From an uncultured Verrucomicrobiota bacterium (GTDB lineage: Bacteria > Verrucomicrobiota > Kiritimatiellia > CAIQIC01 > Lenti-01), in contig CALMNW010000060.1 in assembly GCA_937872095.1 (NCBI GenBank), forward strand, positions 1-35,743: a stretch of 35,743 nucleotides of DNA. The letters are read 5' to 3'. Each line of letters starts with the position of its first letter. Position 1 is the first letter of the stretch. Positions 1-8,603 of the stretch are shown here, one piece after another. Position numbers and translations under genes: made by a program. The notes under the pieces were generated by a model. That model did not search any database, was not told the DNA's origin, and was given only the letters and a program-made list of their open reading frames with translations.

Positions 1-1
1 G

Positions 2-958
<957 letters not shown>

Positions 959-988
959 AACGGTCGTTTCCGCGAGGAAATTCCCGCG

Positions 989-1021
989 TCCGCCCCCGGT
1001 TTTCCGGGGGCGGATTTTTTT
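989..1021 (+). terminator. Rho-independent terminator of ppdK
   Basis: A perfect 11-bp stem (TCCGCCCCCGG at 989-999 with its complement at 1004-1014), a TTTT loop and a run of seven T. It begins 30 nt after the ppdK stop. Confidence 0.92.
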
Positions 1022-1045
1022 GTGCGCCGCGCGGGCCGAGTCCGG

Positions 1046-1073
1046 TTGATTTCGGCGCCGGATTTGGTACGGT
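1046..1073 (+). promoter_or_regulatory. Candidate sigma-70 promoter for the LysM lipoprotein operon
   Basis: TTGATT (1046-1051), a 16-nt spacer and TACGGT (1068-1073). The hexamer ends seven bases before the ATG at 1081, and no Shine-Dalgarno sequence is visible, so the transcript may start at or next to the start codon (leaderless). Only three bases of the -10 box match consensus, so this is a plausible rather than firm call. Confidence 0.4.
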
Positions 1074-1080
1074 GGCTCCC

Positions 1081-1686
1081 ATGAAAAGAAGCACGCTCGC
1101 GACCGCCGTTTCCGCCGTTCTGGCGGCGCTGTGCTTCCTGCTGGCCGCGGGCTGCGACCGCGCCGCGGACGACCGGCGCGACGCGCGCGACCGCTGCTTG
1201 CGCCGCGCGAAAATCGCGCAGGACGCGGAAGACGTCGAGGCCGCGATCCGCTGGTGCGAAAAGGCGCTCCGCCGCCGGCCGGATTCGGCGCTGGCGCATC
1301 GCGAGCTGGCCTTGATGTACGACCACTTCAAGCAGGACTACGTGCCGGCCCTCTACCATTACCGGCGCTTTCTGGAATTGCGGCCCGATTCGCCGCAGCG
1401 CGCCGAAGTCGAACGGATGATCCGGGATTGCCGCCGGGCCCTGGTGGCGCAGATCGCGGCGGCGCCGGACGAATGGCCCGCCGCCTTGCCGCCGCGCGAA
1501 CCGGCGCCCGTCGCCGCCGCGCCGCAAATCCACGTCGTCCAGGTCGGCGAAAATCTCGCCACGATTTCCACGCGCTACTACGGAACCCCGTCCAAGTGGA
1601 CGACGATTTTCAACGCCAACCAGGACCGGCTGACCGATGCCAACAATCTGCGCGTCGGCACCCGGCTGGACATCCCGCCGCCATGA
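1081..1686 (+). CDS. LysM-domain lipoprotein with TPR-like repeats
   Basis: A 201-residue protein. Residues 1-25 are a lipoprotein signal peptide with lipobox LAAGC (Cys25), so the mature protein should be lipid-anchored in the cell envelope. Residues about 37-105 are helical with TPR-like character (AIRWCEKALRRRPDSALAHR, then a second repeat ending FLELRPDS). A proline/alanine linker leads to a C-terminal LysM domain, about residues 151-199 (HVVQVGENLATIS at its start, LRVGTRLDIP at its end), which in this family binds the glycan chains of peptidoglycan. It is first in a same-strand run leading to murG and murC, which fits an envelope or cell-wall role. There is no visible ribosome-binding site. 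The precise function is unknown. Confidence 0.85.
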   Translation: MKRSTLATAVSAVLAALCFLLAAGCDRAADDRRDARDRCLRRAKIAQDAEDVEAAIRWCEKALRRRPDSALAHRELALMYDHFKQDYVPALYHYRRFLELRPDSPQRAEVERMIRDCRRALVAQIAAAPDEWPAALPPREPAPVAAAPQIHVVQVGENLATISTRYYGTPSKWTTIFNANQDRLTDANNLRVGTRLDIPPP

Positions 1687-1702
1687 ACCAGGAGTGAACG
1701 CA

Positions 1703-2452
1703 ATGGGAACCGATTTTTTCGACGACGATCTGGTCCGCGAACGCGAAGCCGCGCTGAAGATCAAGCTGGACGGCGAAAGCGGCGGCGCCAAGCGCGACGG
1801 CCACATCCCGTCTTCCCGCGATCTGCCCAATCGCGCCGTGTCCGATCTGACCCTGACGCATCTGGCCCGCCACAAGCAGGAAGTCACCGAGCAGATGGTG
1901 GACAAGGCCCAGGAACTGGATCGCCTGCGCGCCCGCCAGGAGGAACTGGAAAAAGAACGCCGCACGCTCGAAGAACTGCGCAAGAAGCAGGAAGCGTTCG
2001 ATGCGGGCCGGCGCGAAATCAAGGAGCGCCTCGGCGAAAGCCTGGCCCGCATGGAGAAAGACCGCCTGCAGGCGGAACGGTTCGCGCAGACGCTCGAGGA
2101 ACTGCGCCGCGAACTCCGCGCCCGCCTCGACGAAGTGGGCTCGCTGAACGAAGAAGAATGGGCGGACGACCAGTTGCTCGACGAACTGACCCGGTCGCTG
2201 GCGCTGCTGGAAGACGTCCGCTCGGACTACAACAAGGCCATGGCCAAACTCGATGCCGTTCGGCCGGCGGGCGCGGCCGGCGCCGTCCCGGCGGGTCGTC
2301 CGCTGACGTTCGCCGAGGACCCGGACCGGTTGCCGGGCCCGGAGCGGGATTTCGGATACTGGCTGCGCGCCGGCTGGGCGTTCACCTTGCCGCTGATGGC
2401 TTGGCTCGTGGTGTTGTGGCTGGCGTGGATGGCCTTCTATTTCTGGGCGTGA
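1703..2452 (+). CDS. Coiled-coil protein with C-terminal transmembrane anchor
   Basis: A 249-residue protein. I chose ATG 1703 because AGGAG lies 8 nt upstream; an in-frame upstream extension would overlap the preceding lipoprotein gene. After a polar head (residues 1-50), residues about 55-185 are charged heptad-like helix rich in E, K, R and L, predicted coiled coil. A Pro/Gly/Ala linker precedes a single strongly hydrophobic segment at about 223-248 at the very C-terminus. There is no signal peptide, so the bulk should be cytoplasmic with a tail anchor in the inner membrane. No named family is recognised. It is followed one base later by a second gene of similar layout and then murG and murC, so a structural role around peptidoglycan precursor synthesis or division is an inference from position. 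Confidence 0.8.
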   Translation: MGTDFFDDDLVREREAALKIKLDGESGGAKRDGHIPSSRDLPNRAVSDLTLTHLARHKQEVTEQMVDKAQELDRLRARQEELEKERRTLEELRKKQEAFDAGRREIKERLGESLARMEKDRLQAERFAQTLEELRRELRARLDEVGSLNEEEWADDQLLDELTRSLALLEDVRSDYNKAMAKLDAVRPAGAAGAVPAGRPLTFAEDPDRLPGPERDFGYWLRAGWAFTLPLMAWLVVLWLAWMAFYFWA

Positions 2453-2453
2453 C

Positions 2454-2993
2454 ATGGCGGCGGCGCGAAAACAAAACGGGTTGGAACGGCGCTTGAAGGA
2501 AATCGAGCGCGAGAAGGCCGAACTGCGCGCGCAGATGGACGAAGTGCGCCGCTGGGCCGACGACGTGCCCGCGGACGCCGCGTCGCGGAACGAGCCGCGG
2601 CTGCGCGCGGCCGCCGTGCCGGAGGGCTATCGCGGCACGTCCGCCGCCCAACGGCTCGCCGAGGCGGACGCGCTGGAACGGGAAGCGGAAGACGCGCCCG
2701 TCGATGAAATGTCCCTCGCGTTCGCGCCGGGTCCCGACGGCCTGGACGTCAAGCGCGTGGTGATGCCGCGCCTGCAGCGCACCGATTTGCTGCGGCCGGC
2801 CATCGGAGGCGGCGCTTCCGCCGCCCGCCTCATGGAGCCGGAACACGACCGCTTCCGCAACTATTTCGGGTCCGCCGGCCTCAAGCGCGTTCGCGAGGCC
2901 CGCAAGGAACAGGGCAACCAGCGCGTCCGCGCCATCTTCATGCTCCTGATGGTGGCGACGCTCGGTTTCATCCTGTTCAAGATGATTACATGA
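2454..2993 (+). CDS. Second coiled-coil protein with C-terminal transmembrane anchor
   Basis: A 179-residue protein starting one base after the stop of the preceding gene, without its own clear Shine-Dalgarno sequence, so translation is probably coupled. Residues 1-36 are a highly charged helix (LERRLKEIEREKAELRAQMD), the middle is acidic and proline/alanine-rich, and residues about 159-177 form one hydrophobic C-terminal segment (IFMLLMVATLGFILFKMI). The layout mirrors the upstream gene on a smaller scale: coiled coil, linker, tail anchor. No known family is recognised. The pair may act as a heteromeric membrane-tethered complex; this is inference from architecture and spacing only. Confidence 0.8.
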   Translation: MAAARKQNGLERRLKEIEREKAELRAQMDEVRRWADDVPADAASRNEPRLRAAAVPEGYRGTSAAQRLAEADALEREAEDAPVDEMSLAFAPGPDGLDVKRVVMPRLQRTDLLRPAIGGGASAARLMEPEHDRFRNYFGSAGLKRVREARKEQGNQRVRAIFMLLMVATLGFILFKMIT

Positions 2994-3045
2994 ACCCGGC
3001 CCGGATGGATTTCCGGCCGGCCGGGGCCGCGGCGGGGGCGGGGCG

Positions 3046-4134
3046 ATGAATATCGCGGTGGCTTGCGGCGGGACCGGCGGACACGTGTTTCCGGGCTTGG
3101 CGACGGCACGCGAATTGCTGCGCCGGGGCCACGACGTGACGCTCTGGCTGACCGGGCGCGACACCGAACAATCCGCGCGGAAAGACTGGGACGGCCCCGT
3201 CGTCGAAGTGCCCGCGCGGGGATTTCCGTCGGGAGTGTCGTTCCGGTCCCTGCAGACCGCCTGGAAGTTGGCCCGGGCGGTGGGGCAGTGCCGCGCGCAG
3301 ATGCGCCGCAACCGGCCCGACGCGCTGCTGGCGATGGGCTCCTACGCCTCGGTGGGTCCGTGCGGCGCCGCGCGGCTGCTGGGCGTGCCGATCGTGCTGC
3401 ACGAGGCCAACGTGATTCCCGGCCGGGCCGTGCGCCTGTTTGCGCGTTCCGCCGCCGCCGTCGCGGCCGGCTTCGAGGAAACCCGCTATCATCTGCGCCA
3501 AGCCCGGCTTTCCGTCGTCGGCATTCCCCTGCGCGAGGAGTTGACCGAAGCCGCCCAAAGCCTGCCGCCGCGCGAATCCGCCGCCGGCGCGCCGTTTCGC
3601 TTGCTCGTCGTCGGCGGCAGCATGGGCGCGCACCGCTTGAACGAAGTCGCGACCGCCGCGCTGGCGCGGCTGAAAAAAAGCGGCTGCGATTTTTCGGTCG
3701 TCCATCTCGCCGGCCGCGACGACGAAGCCGCCGTTCGTGCGGCCTATGCGGCCGCCGGCGTGGCCGCCGAGGTCGTCGCGTTCACGAAATACATGGCTCC
3801 GCTGTACCATGCCGCCGACCTGGCGATTTGCCGCGCCGGGGCGTCGACCTGCGCGGAGCTGGCGTATTTCGGCGTGCCGGCGCTGTTCGTGCCGTATCCG
3901 CTGGCGGCGATGGATCACCAGACCGCGAACGCACACGCGCTGGAAAAGCGCGGCACGGCGGACGTGGTGGACGAAGCGGCGCTGACGCCGGAATGGCTCG
4001 AAGCCTATTTGGCGCAGACGCTCCGCCAGCCCGAGCGGTTGGCGCGTCTGCGCGAAGCCGCCCGCAAGGAAGGCGTGAAGGACGGCACCGCGGCCCTGGC
4101 CGATTTGGTGGAGCGCTGCGCGCGGAAACCATGA
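3046..4134 (+). CDS. murG: UDP-GlcNAc:undecaprenyl-PP-MurNAc-pentapeptide GlcNAc transferase
   Basis: A 362-residue GT-B glycosyltransferase that converts lipid I to lipid II on the cytoplasmic face of the inner membrane. Visible family motifs: N-terminal glycine loop GGTGGHVFPGLA (residues 8-19), HEAN at 119-122 (usual form HEQN), GGSMGAHRLNE at 190-200 (usually GGSQGA), RAGASTCAEL at 263-272 (donor nucleotide site), and PYPLAAMDHQTANA at 283-296. The length is typical. The start is ATG 3046, 52 nt after the previous gene and preceded by a G-rich tract rather than a good Shine-Dalgarno sequence. The stop overlaps the murC start by 4 nt (ATGA), showing translational coupling. Confidence 0.96.
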   Translation: MNIAVACGGTGGHVFPGLATARELLRRGHDVTLWLTGRDTEQSARKDWDGPVVEVPARGFPSGVSFRSLQTAWKLARAVGQCRAQMRRNRPDALLAMGSYASVGPCGAARLLGVPIVLHEANVIPGRAVRLFARSAAAVAAGFEETRYHLRQARLSVVGIPLREELTEAAQSLPPRESAAGAPFRLLVVGGSMGAHRLNEVATAALARLKKSGCDFSVVHLAGRDDEAAVRAAYAAAGVAAEVVAFTKYMAPLYHAADLAICRAGASTCAELAYFGVPALFVPYPLAAMDHQTANAHALEKRGTADVVDEAALTPEWLEAYLAQTLRQPERLARLREAARKEGVKDGTAALADLVERCARKP

Positions 4135-5549
4135 CGGCGGCAAGCGGCAACTGGCGCGAGGAACTGCGGCGCTGGATCCAAACGCCCGGCGCGCGCGTCC
4201 ACCTGATGGGCGTGGGCGGCATCGGCATGGCGGGCGTCGCGCGATTGCTCGCGGCGCGGGGGTTGCAGGTGACCGGCTGCGACGGCGGCGCCCCGCGCAC
4301 GCTGGCCTGGCTGCGCGCCTGCGGCATTCCCGCGACGACGGGCCACGACGCGGCGCATCTCGACGGCGTCGCTTGGGCCGTCTTCAGCCCGGCGCTGCAG
4401 CCGGGGCATCCGGAACGCGTCGCGGCGGAAGAACGGGGCATTCCCCTGTACCGCCGCGGACAGGTGCTTCCGGTGCTGGCGGAAAACCGGAAAACCGTCG
4501 CGGTGTCCGGCACGCACGGCAAAACCACGACGTCCGCGATGATCGCGCACACCCTGCGCGCCTGCGGCGCGGATCCTTCGTGGTGCATTGGCGGCGAACT
4601 GCCGCCCGACGGCGCGCCGGCCGGAATCGGAGCGTCGGAACGGCTGGTCATCGAGGCCGACGAAAGCGACGGCACCTTGGCGCACTACGCGCCGGAAATC
4701 GCGGTGATCGCGAACGTCGAATTCGACCACATGGAGCACTTCGCGTCGAAGGACGCGATGGTCGACTGTTTCCGGGCGTTCGCGCGCCAGGCGCAGGCCG
4801 TCGTGGTTTGCGCCGACGATCCCGAAGCGGCGCGCATCGGCGCGGAAACGGGCGGAGTATCGTACGGTTTCGCGGCTGCCGCGGATTTCCGGGCCGAGAT
4901 CCTGGAAGCGGGCCCGGCGGGCACGCGGTTCGCGATGCAGGCGCCGGGCGGCCGCGCGGCAACCGTGTTTCTGCCGCTGCCGGGCCGGCACAACGTGCAG
5001 AACGCGCTGGCGGCGCTGGCGGCCTGCGATCGCTGCGGCCTCGCGCTGGATGCGGCCGCCGCGGCCTTGGCGAGTTTTGCGCTGCCCAAGCGCCGGTTCG
5101 AGGCGGTGGCGGAAGCTCGCGGCATCCGCGTGGTCGCCGACTACGCCCATCATCCCTCCGAAATCCGGGCGCTGATCGATGCCGCGAAACAGGCGGGCGC
5201 CGTCCGGATCTGGGCCGTGTTCCAGCCTCACCGCTACACGCGCACGCGGGCGCTGGGCGCGGATTTTCCGCCGGCGTTCGCCGGCGTGGCCGGCGTGATC
5301 CTGGCGCCGGTCTACGCCGCCAGCGAACCGCCGCTGGCGGGCGGCACGTCCGAGGATCTGCTCAAGCACTTCTGGCGGTGCGACGGTCCGCCGACCGAGC
5401 TGGCGAAGAATCTGGAAGAGGCGGCCGCGCTCGTGGCCGCGCGCTGGAAATCCGGCGACTGGGTGCTCGTCATCGGCGCAGGCGACGTGGAAGACGTCGG
5501 GCCGATGCTGAAAAAGCGGTTGGGAAACGAAACGCCGGAACCGGCATAG
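4131..5549 (+). CDS. murC: UDP-N-acetylmuramate--L-alanine ligase
   Basis: A 472-residue Mur ligase that adds L-Ala to UDP-MurNAc using ATP in the cytosol. The N-terminal Rossmann motif HLMGVGGIGMAGVA is at residues 24-37 and the ATP loop GTHGKTTT at 127-134. Later motifs include EADESDGTL, NVEFDHMEHF, the C-domain DYAHHPSEI, and FQPHRYTRTRAL, all typical of MurC rather than other Mur ligases. The start ATG overlaps the murG stop by 4 nt. In many bacteria murB and ddl follow murC directly; here an SGNH hydrolase gene follows and ddl is about 4.4 kb downstream. Confidence 0.96.
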   Translation: MTAASGNWREELRRWIQTPGARVHLMGVGGIGMAGVARLLAARGLQVTGCDGGAPRTLAWLRACGIPATTGHDAAHLDGVAWAVFSPALQPGHPERVAAEERGIPLYRRGQVLPVLAENRKTVAVSGTHGKTTTSAMIAHTLRACGADPSWCIGGELPPDGAPAGIGASERLVIEADESDGTLAHYAPEIAVIANVEFDHMEHFASKDAMVDCFRAFARQAQAVVVCADDPEAARIGAETGGVSYGFAAAADFRAEILEAGPAGTRFAMQAPGGRAATVFLPLPGRHNVQNALAALAACDRCGLALDAAAAALASFALPKRRFEAVAEARGIRVVADYAHHPSEIRALIDAAKQAGAVRIWAVFQPHRYTRTRALGADFPPAFAGVAGVILAPVYAASEPPLAGGTSEDLLKHFWRCDGPPTELAKNLEEAAALVAARWKSGDWVLVIGAGDVEDVGPMLKKRLGNETPEPA

Positions 5550-5570
5550 ATGGATCCAAGGAGTCGTTGC

Positions 5571-6746
5571 ATGAACGTGAACGCCAGATCGTGGACGGGG
5601 TTGCTGGTTTTGGCGGGCGGGATCTGGGGTTGGGCCGGGGCGGCCGGCGCCACGACGATCGATCACGCCGCATTGGCCGCCGCCACCAATCCGCCGGCCA
5701 GTCTCTCCGCCAAGGTCGGCCAGTTGCGCTGGCTTTTCACGCATGCGTCGGTGGGGGGGAATCTCGTCACCGGCCTGAACGTGCTGCACGAGGAGGATGC
5801 GGCCCGTTTCCCCCTGCAAATCTACGGATACGACGGGAACGACGGCGACAGCGACTACCACGGCGCCGTCGGAACGGAAGGGTCGGAGGGCGGCGCGGAC
5901 TACCGGGCGGCCGCCGATCCTGCCAGCACCTCCAACGGATTCGTGTACGAGTGCATGCGGGGAAATCCCGACTGGTCGAACAAGCTGACGTGTTTCAGCA
6001 ATACCGTGGTCCAGTCCGGCTGGCGCTTTCCCAAGGTCAACGTGGCGATGGATAAGTTCTGCTGGATCGATCCGTACGCCGATCCGGAAGAATATTGCGC
6101 GCTGATGGCCGGGCTGGAGGCGCGGTATCCGCAGACGCTGTTCGTCTACGTGACCATGCCCTTGACCACCGAAACCGCCGGTTCGGAAAACGATCTCCGG
6201 AACGACTTCAACCGCGCCGTCCGCGAGTTTTGCGCGACGGAAGACAAATGGCTGCTGGATTTGGCCGACATCGAGGCCTGGTCGGAGGCCGGCGTGGAGC
6301 AGACGTACGTGTCGGCTGGCGTGACGAACCAGCTGCTGACGGCGGACTACGCCACGGGGCCGGCGTGGGGCGATTATCACTTGAATGCCGCCGGCCGGCG
6401 GCGCGGCGCCTTGGGCTGGCACGCGCTTGCGCAAGCCCTGTTTCAGACGGATCGGGACGCCGACGGGGTCTGCGACGGGGACGAATTGATCGCCGGGACG
6501 GCGCCGGCGGACGGCGCCGATCGGTTGCGGCTGATTTTCGATCCGGCGACGAGTCCGACGCAACAAGTGGTGCGCTGGACCGGCGCTTCGAACCGCTGGT
6601 ACGCCATTCAGGAGAGCCCTGCGCTGGTGGCTGGCGCGGTTTGGAGCAATCGGGCGACGAACCTGCCGGCGTCGGGATCTCTCAACGTGCACACGCTTGC
6701 CGTGTCGGAAGCCTGGAGCTTCTTGCGGCTGTCCGTGGAGCAATAA
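5571..6746 (+). CDS. Secreted SGNH/GDSL-like hydrolase
   Basis: A 391-residue protein. ATG 5571 has AAGGAG 7 nt upstream and gives a clean signal peptide (residues 1-27, LLVLAGGIWGWAGAAGA); an in-frame ATG at 5550 lacks a ribosome-binding site. The motif RWLFTHASVGGN (His58, Ser60, Asn64) resembles the nucleophile block of one SGNH branch in which the usual GDS is replaced by H-x-S-V-G, and WGDYHLN (Asp268, His270) resembles the Asp-x-x-His block. After that comes a Ca-binding-like DRDADGVCDGDE stretch (about 294-305) and a C-terminal beta module. Likely an exported esterase or carbohydrate deacetylase; the substrate is unknown. It sits between murC and ddl but is not a usual dcw gene. Confidence 0.72.
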   Translation: MNVNARSWTGLLVLAGGIWGWAGAAGATTIDHAALAAATNPPASLSAKVGQLRWLFTHASVGGNLVTGLNVLHEEDAARFPLQIYGYDGNDGDSDYHGAVGTEGSEGGADYRAAADPASTSNGFVYECMRGNPDWSNKLTCFSNTVVQSGWRFPKVNVAMDKFCWIDPYADPEEYCALMAGLEARYPQTLFVYVTMPLTTETAGSENDLRNDFNRAVREFCATEDKWLLDLADIEAWSEAGVEQTYVSAGVTNQLLTADYATGPAWGDYHLNAAGRRRGALGWHALAQALFQTDRDADGVCDGDELIAGTAPADGADRLRLIFDPATSPTQQVVRWTGASNRWYAIQESPALVAGAVWSNRATNLPASGSLNVHTLAVSEAWSFLRLSVEQ

Positions 6747-6752
6747 GGAGGC

Positions 6753-7376
6753 CTATTCGCGCCGCGAGCGGGCGTAGACGTCCCACAGGGCGTTGCGGGC
6801 GGAGCGGGGATCGGGGGCGAAAGCGAGGATGCCGTCTTCGTGGCCGGCCATCACCAGGCAGGCGACCGGCGGCAGCGTGGCGGCGAGGCGGCCGACGGCC
6901 AAGGCCATCTCGGGGGTGCCGAAGGCGGCGTCGGCGGGGGTTTGCGGCGCGCCTTCCTGGTTCAGCAGCCGGAACATGACGCGGTCGTGGATGTGGATGA
7001 CCGCGCCGGCGTCGGACCGCGCGGCGTAAATCGCGCCGTGGCTCATCGATTCCGACGAGGCCGGCAGCGGTCCGCGGCAGACCACGCTGTTTTTCGCGAC
7101 GTCGAACGAAACGACTTCGCAGAAGTGCTCGGCGGCGATGGGGAATTTCAGGCCGGTGCCGCTGCCCGTGATGACGAACCGCGGCGTGCCCGCGATGCGC
7201 GCGCTGACGTTGCCGTAGCCGATGCCGTCGGGCAGGACGCCGATCAGTTCCCACTCGTGCAGGTCGTCGCGGATGCGCATGAGGTCGTGGAGCCGGGGAT
7301 GCGCCGGGGCGGGGGCCGCCTCGTGCGCGAAGGAAAACTTGATATACCCTTCGTCCCTATGGGTGGAGGTCGGCAT
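6753..7376 (-). CDS. Class II aldolase/adducin family protein
   Basis: A 207-residue class II (zinc) aldolase. Residues 52-59 IGYGNVSA and 70-75 TGSGTG are the phosphate-binding loops; Glu109 (ASSES) is the likely catalytic acid/base; His128 and His130 (HIHD) and His179 (MAGHED) are the zinc ligands. The start overlaps the end of the upstream mtnA-like gene by 20 nt, so the two are one operon. Family members act on fuculose-1-P, ribulose-5-P (epimerase) or methylthioribulose-1-P (dehydratase MtnB, or aldolase in the DHAP shunt). Given the partner isomerase and no visible mtnC or mtnD, I infer cleavage of 5-methylthioribulose-1-P or 5-deoxyribulose-1-P to DHAP and an aldehyde. The N-terminus is longer than usual; the Met at residue 33 is an alternative start. 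Confidence 0.85.
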   Translation of the reverse strand: MPTSTHRDEGYIKFSFAHEAAPAPAHPRLHDLMRIRDDLHEWELIGVLPDGIGYGNVSARIAGTPRFVITGSGTGLKFPIAAEHFCEVVSFDVAKNSVVCRGPLPASSESMSHGAIYAARSDAGAVIHIHDRVMFRLLNQEGAPQTPADAAFGTPEMALAVGRLAATLPPVACLVMAGHEDGILAFAPDPRSARNALWDVYARSRRE

Positions 7377-8469
7377 ACAGGTTCCGGAGACCTTCCGCGG
7401 AAGCCGGCGCGATGCCGCGCTCGGTGATGATGCCGGTGACGAGGCGGGCGGGGGTGACGTCGAAGCCGAAATTGGCGGCCGGGGTTTTTTCGGGGCAGAT
7501 GCGGACGGTGGCCGGCCGGTTCGCGGCGTCGTCCCAGCCCGTCATGAAGCGCACTTCTTCCGAACCGCGCTCCTCGATGACGATGTCGCGCACGCCGTCG
7601 GCGATGTCCCAATCGATGGTGGAAGACGGCAGGACGGCATAAAAGGGGATCTGGTTGTCGCGCGCGGCGAGCGCCTTGAGATAGGTGCCGATCTTGTTGG
7701 CGACGTCGCCCGCGGCGGTGCAGCGGTCGCAACCGACGAAGACGATATCGACGAGGCCGTGCTGCATGAGATGGCCGCCGGCGTTGTCGGGAATGAGCGT
7801 GTGCGGCACGCCGTGGTGGCCCAGTTCCCAGGCCGTGAGCGAAGCCCCCTGGTTGCGCGGCCGGGTTTCGTCGACCCACACGTGGACGGGGATGCCGTCG
7901 TCATGCGCCGCGTAGACGGGCGCGAGGGCGGTGCCGTGGTCCACGAACGCCAGCCAGCCGGCGTTGCAATGGGTCAGGACGTTGACCGGCTGGCCGTTTT
8001 TGCGCTGGGCGATCTCCCGCATGAGCGCGAGGCCGTGCTGGCCCATGCGGCGGCTGAAATCGGCGTCCTCGTCGGTGATGGCCTGGGCTTCGCGCCGGGC
8101 GGTTTCGACGCGGTCGGCGGGGGCGCAGGCCGCGAGCGCCTTCTGCATGCGGACGAGCGCCCATTCCAGATTCTTGGCGGTGGGGCGGGTGGCCTGGAGG
8201 GCGGCGGCTTCGGCCTGCATGCTCGCGGCGAAATCGGCGGCTTCGGCCTGGCGGAGGGCGGCCAGATAGAGGCCCCAGGCCGCGGCGCAGCCGATCAGCC
8301 CCGCGCCGCGCAGATGCATCTTGCGGATGGCGCGGGCCATTTCCTCGGGCGTGCGCAAGTCCATGAAGGCGAACTCGTGGGGCAGGAGGGCTTGGTCGAT
8401 GATCCGGACGCAGCCGGGACTTTCCAGCCAAATGGTGCGGTAATGCTTGCCGTCGACGTTCATGGGCAC
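7357..8469 (-). CDS. mtnA: S-methyl-5-thioribose-1-phosphate isomerase (MtnA-like)
   Basis: About 370 residues, the usual family length. It belongs to the aldose-ketose isomerase family related to eIF2B. Motifs: RGAGLIG (residues 54-60; usually RGAPAIG), THCNAGWLA with catalytic Cys168, VDETRPRNQGASLTAWEL, and VGCDRCTAAGDVANKIGTY with catalytic Asp248 (usually GADRIAANGD). It converts methylthioribose-1-P, and in relatives 5-deoxyribose-1-P, to the ribulose-1-P form in purine-nucleoside by-product salvage. The start is GTG 8469, with AGGGG 6 nt upstream; ATG 8463 two codons later is equally possible. It heads a two-gene operon with the class II aldolase, on the opposite strand to the surrounding envelope genes. 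Confidence 0.9.
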   Translation of the reverse strand: MPMNVDGKHYRTIWLESPGCVRIIDQALLPHEFAFMDLRTPEEMARAIRKMHLRGAGLIGCAAAWGLYLAALRQAEAADFAASMQAEAAALQATRPTAKNLEWALVRMQKALAACAPADRVETARREAQAITDEDADFSRRMGQHGLALMREIAQRKNGQPVNVLTHCNAGWLAFVDHGTALAPVYAAHDDGIPVHVWVDETRPRNQGASLTAWELGHHGVPHTLIPDNAGGHLMQHGLVDIVFVGCDRCTAAGDVANKIGTYLKALAARDNQIPFYAVLPSSTIDWDIADGVRDIVIEERGSEEVRFMTGWDDAANRPATVRICPEKTPAANFGFDVTPARLVTGIITERGIAPASAEGLRNLYADLHP

Positions 8470-8537
8470 GGTTTTCCCCTAAAACCGGCAGGCCGTCAAG
8501 CCGCGGACGGCGCCAGGCATGGCCATGGAGCAAATCA

Positions 8538-8567
8538 TTGACAGAAATGGCCATGGGGGGAGATGAT
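8538..8567 (+). promoter_or_regulatory. Promoter of the SUMF1 gene, flanked by ATGGCCATGG repeats
   Basis: Consensus TTGACA (8538-8543), an 18-nt spacer and GATGAT (8562-8567) fit a sigma-70 promoter. Two copies of the near-palindrome ATGGCCATGG lie at 8519-8528 and 8547-8556, one just upstream of the -35 box and one in the spacer, a possible operator pair. Confidence 0.5.
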
Positions 8568-8603
8568 GAAACCACGATGCGCCGTTGGAACGGAGGTTAT
8601 GTC

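Noticed and set aside
4005-6743. 912-codon reverse frame opposite murC and the SGNH gene
   Set aside because: Arg/Gly/His-rich low-complexity translation with no motifs; both underlying forward genes are clear.
7222-8541. 439-codon forward frame opposite the mtnA-like gene
   Set aside because: Shadow frame; the reverse strand has the isomerase active-site motifs.
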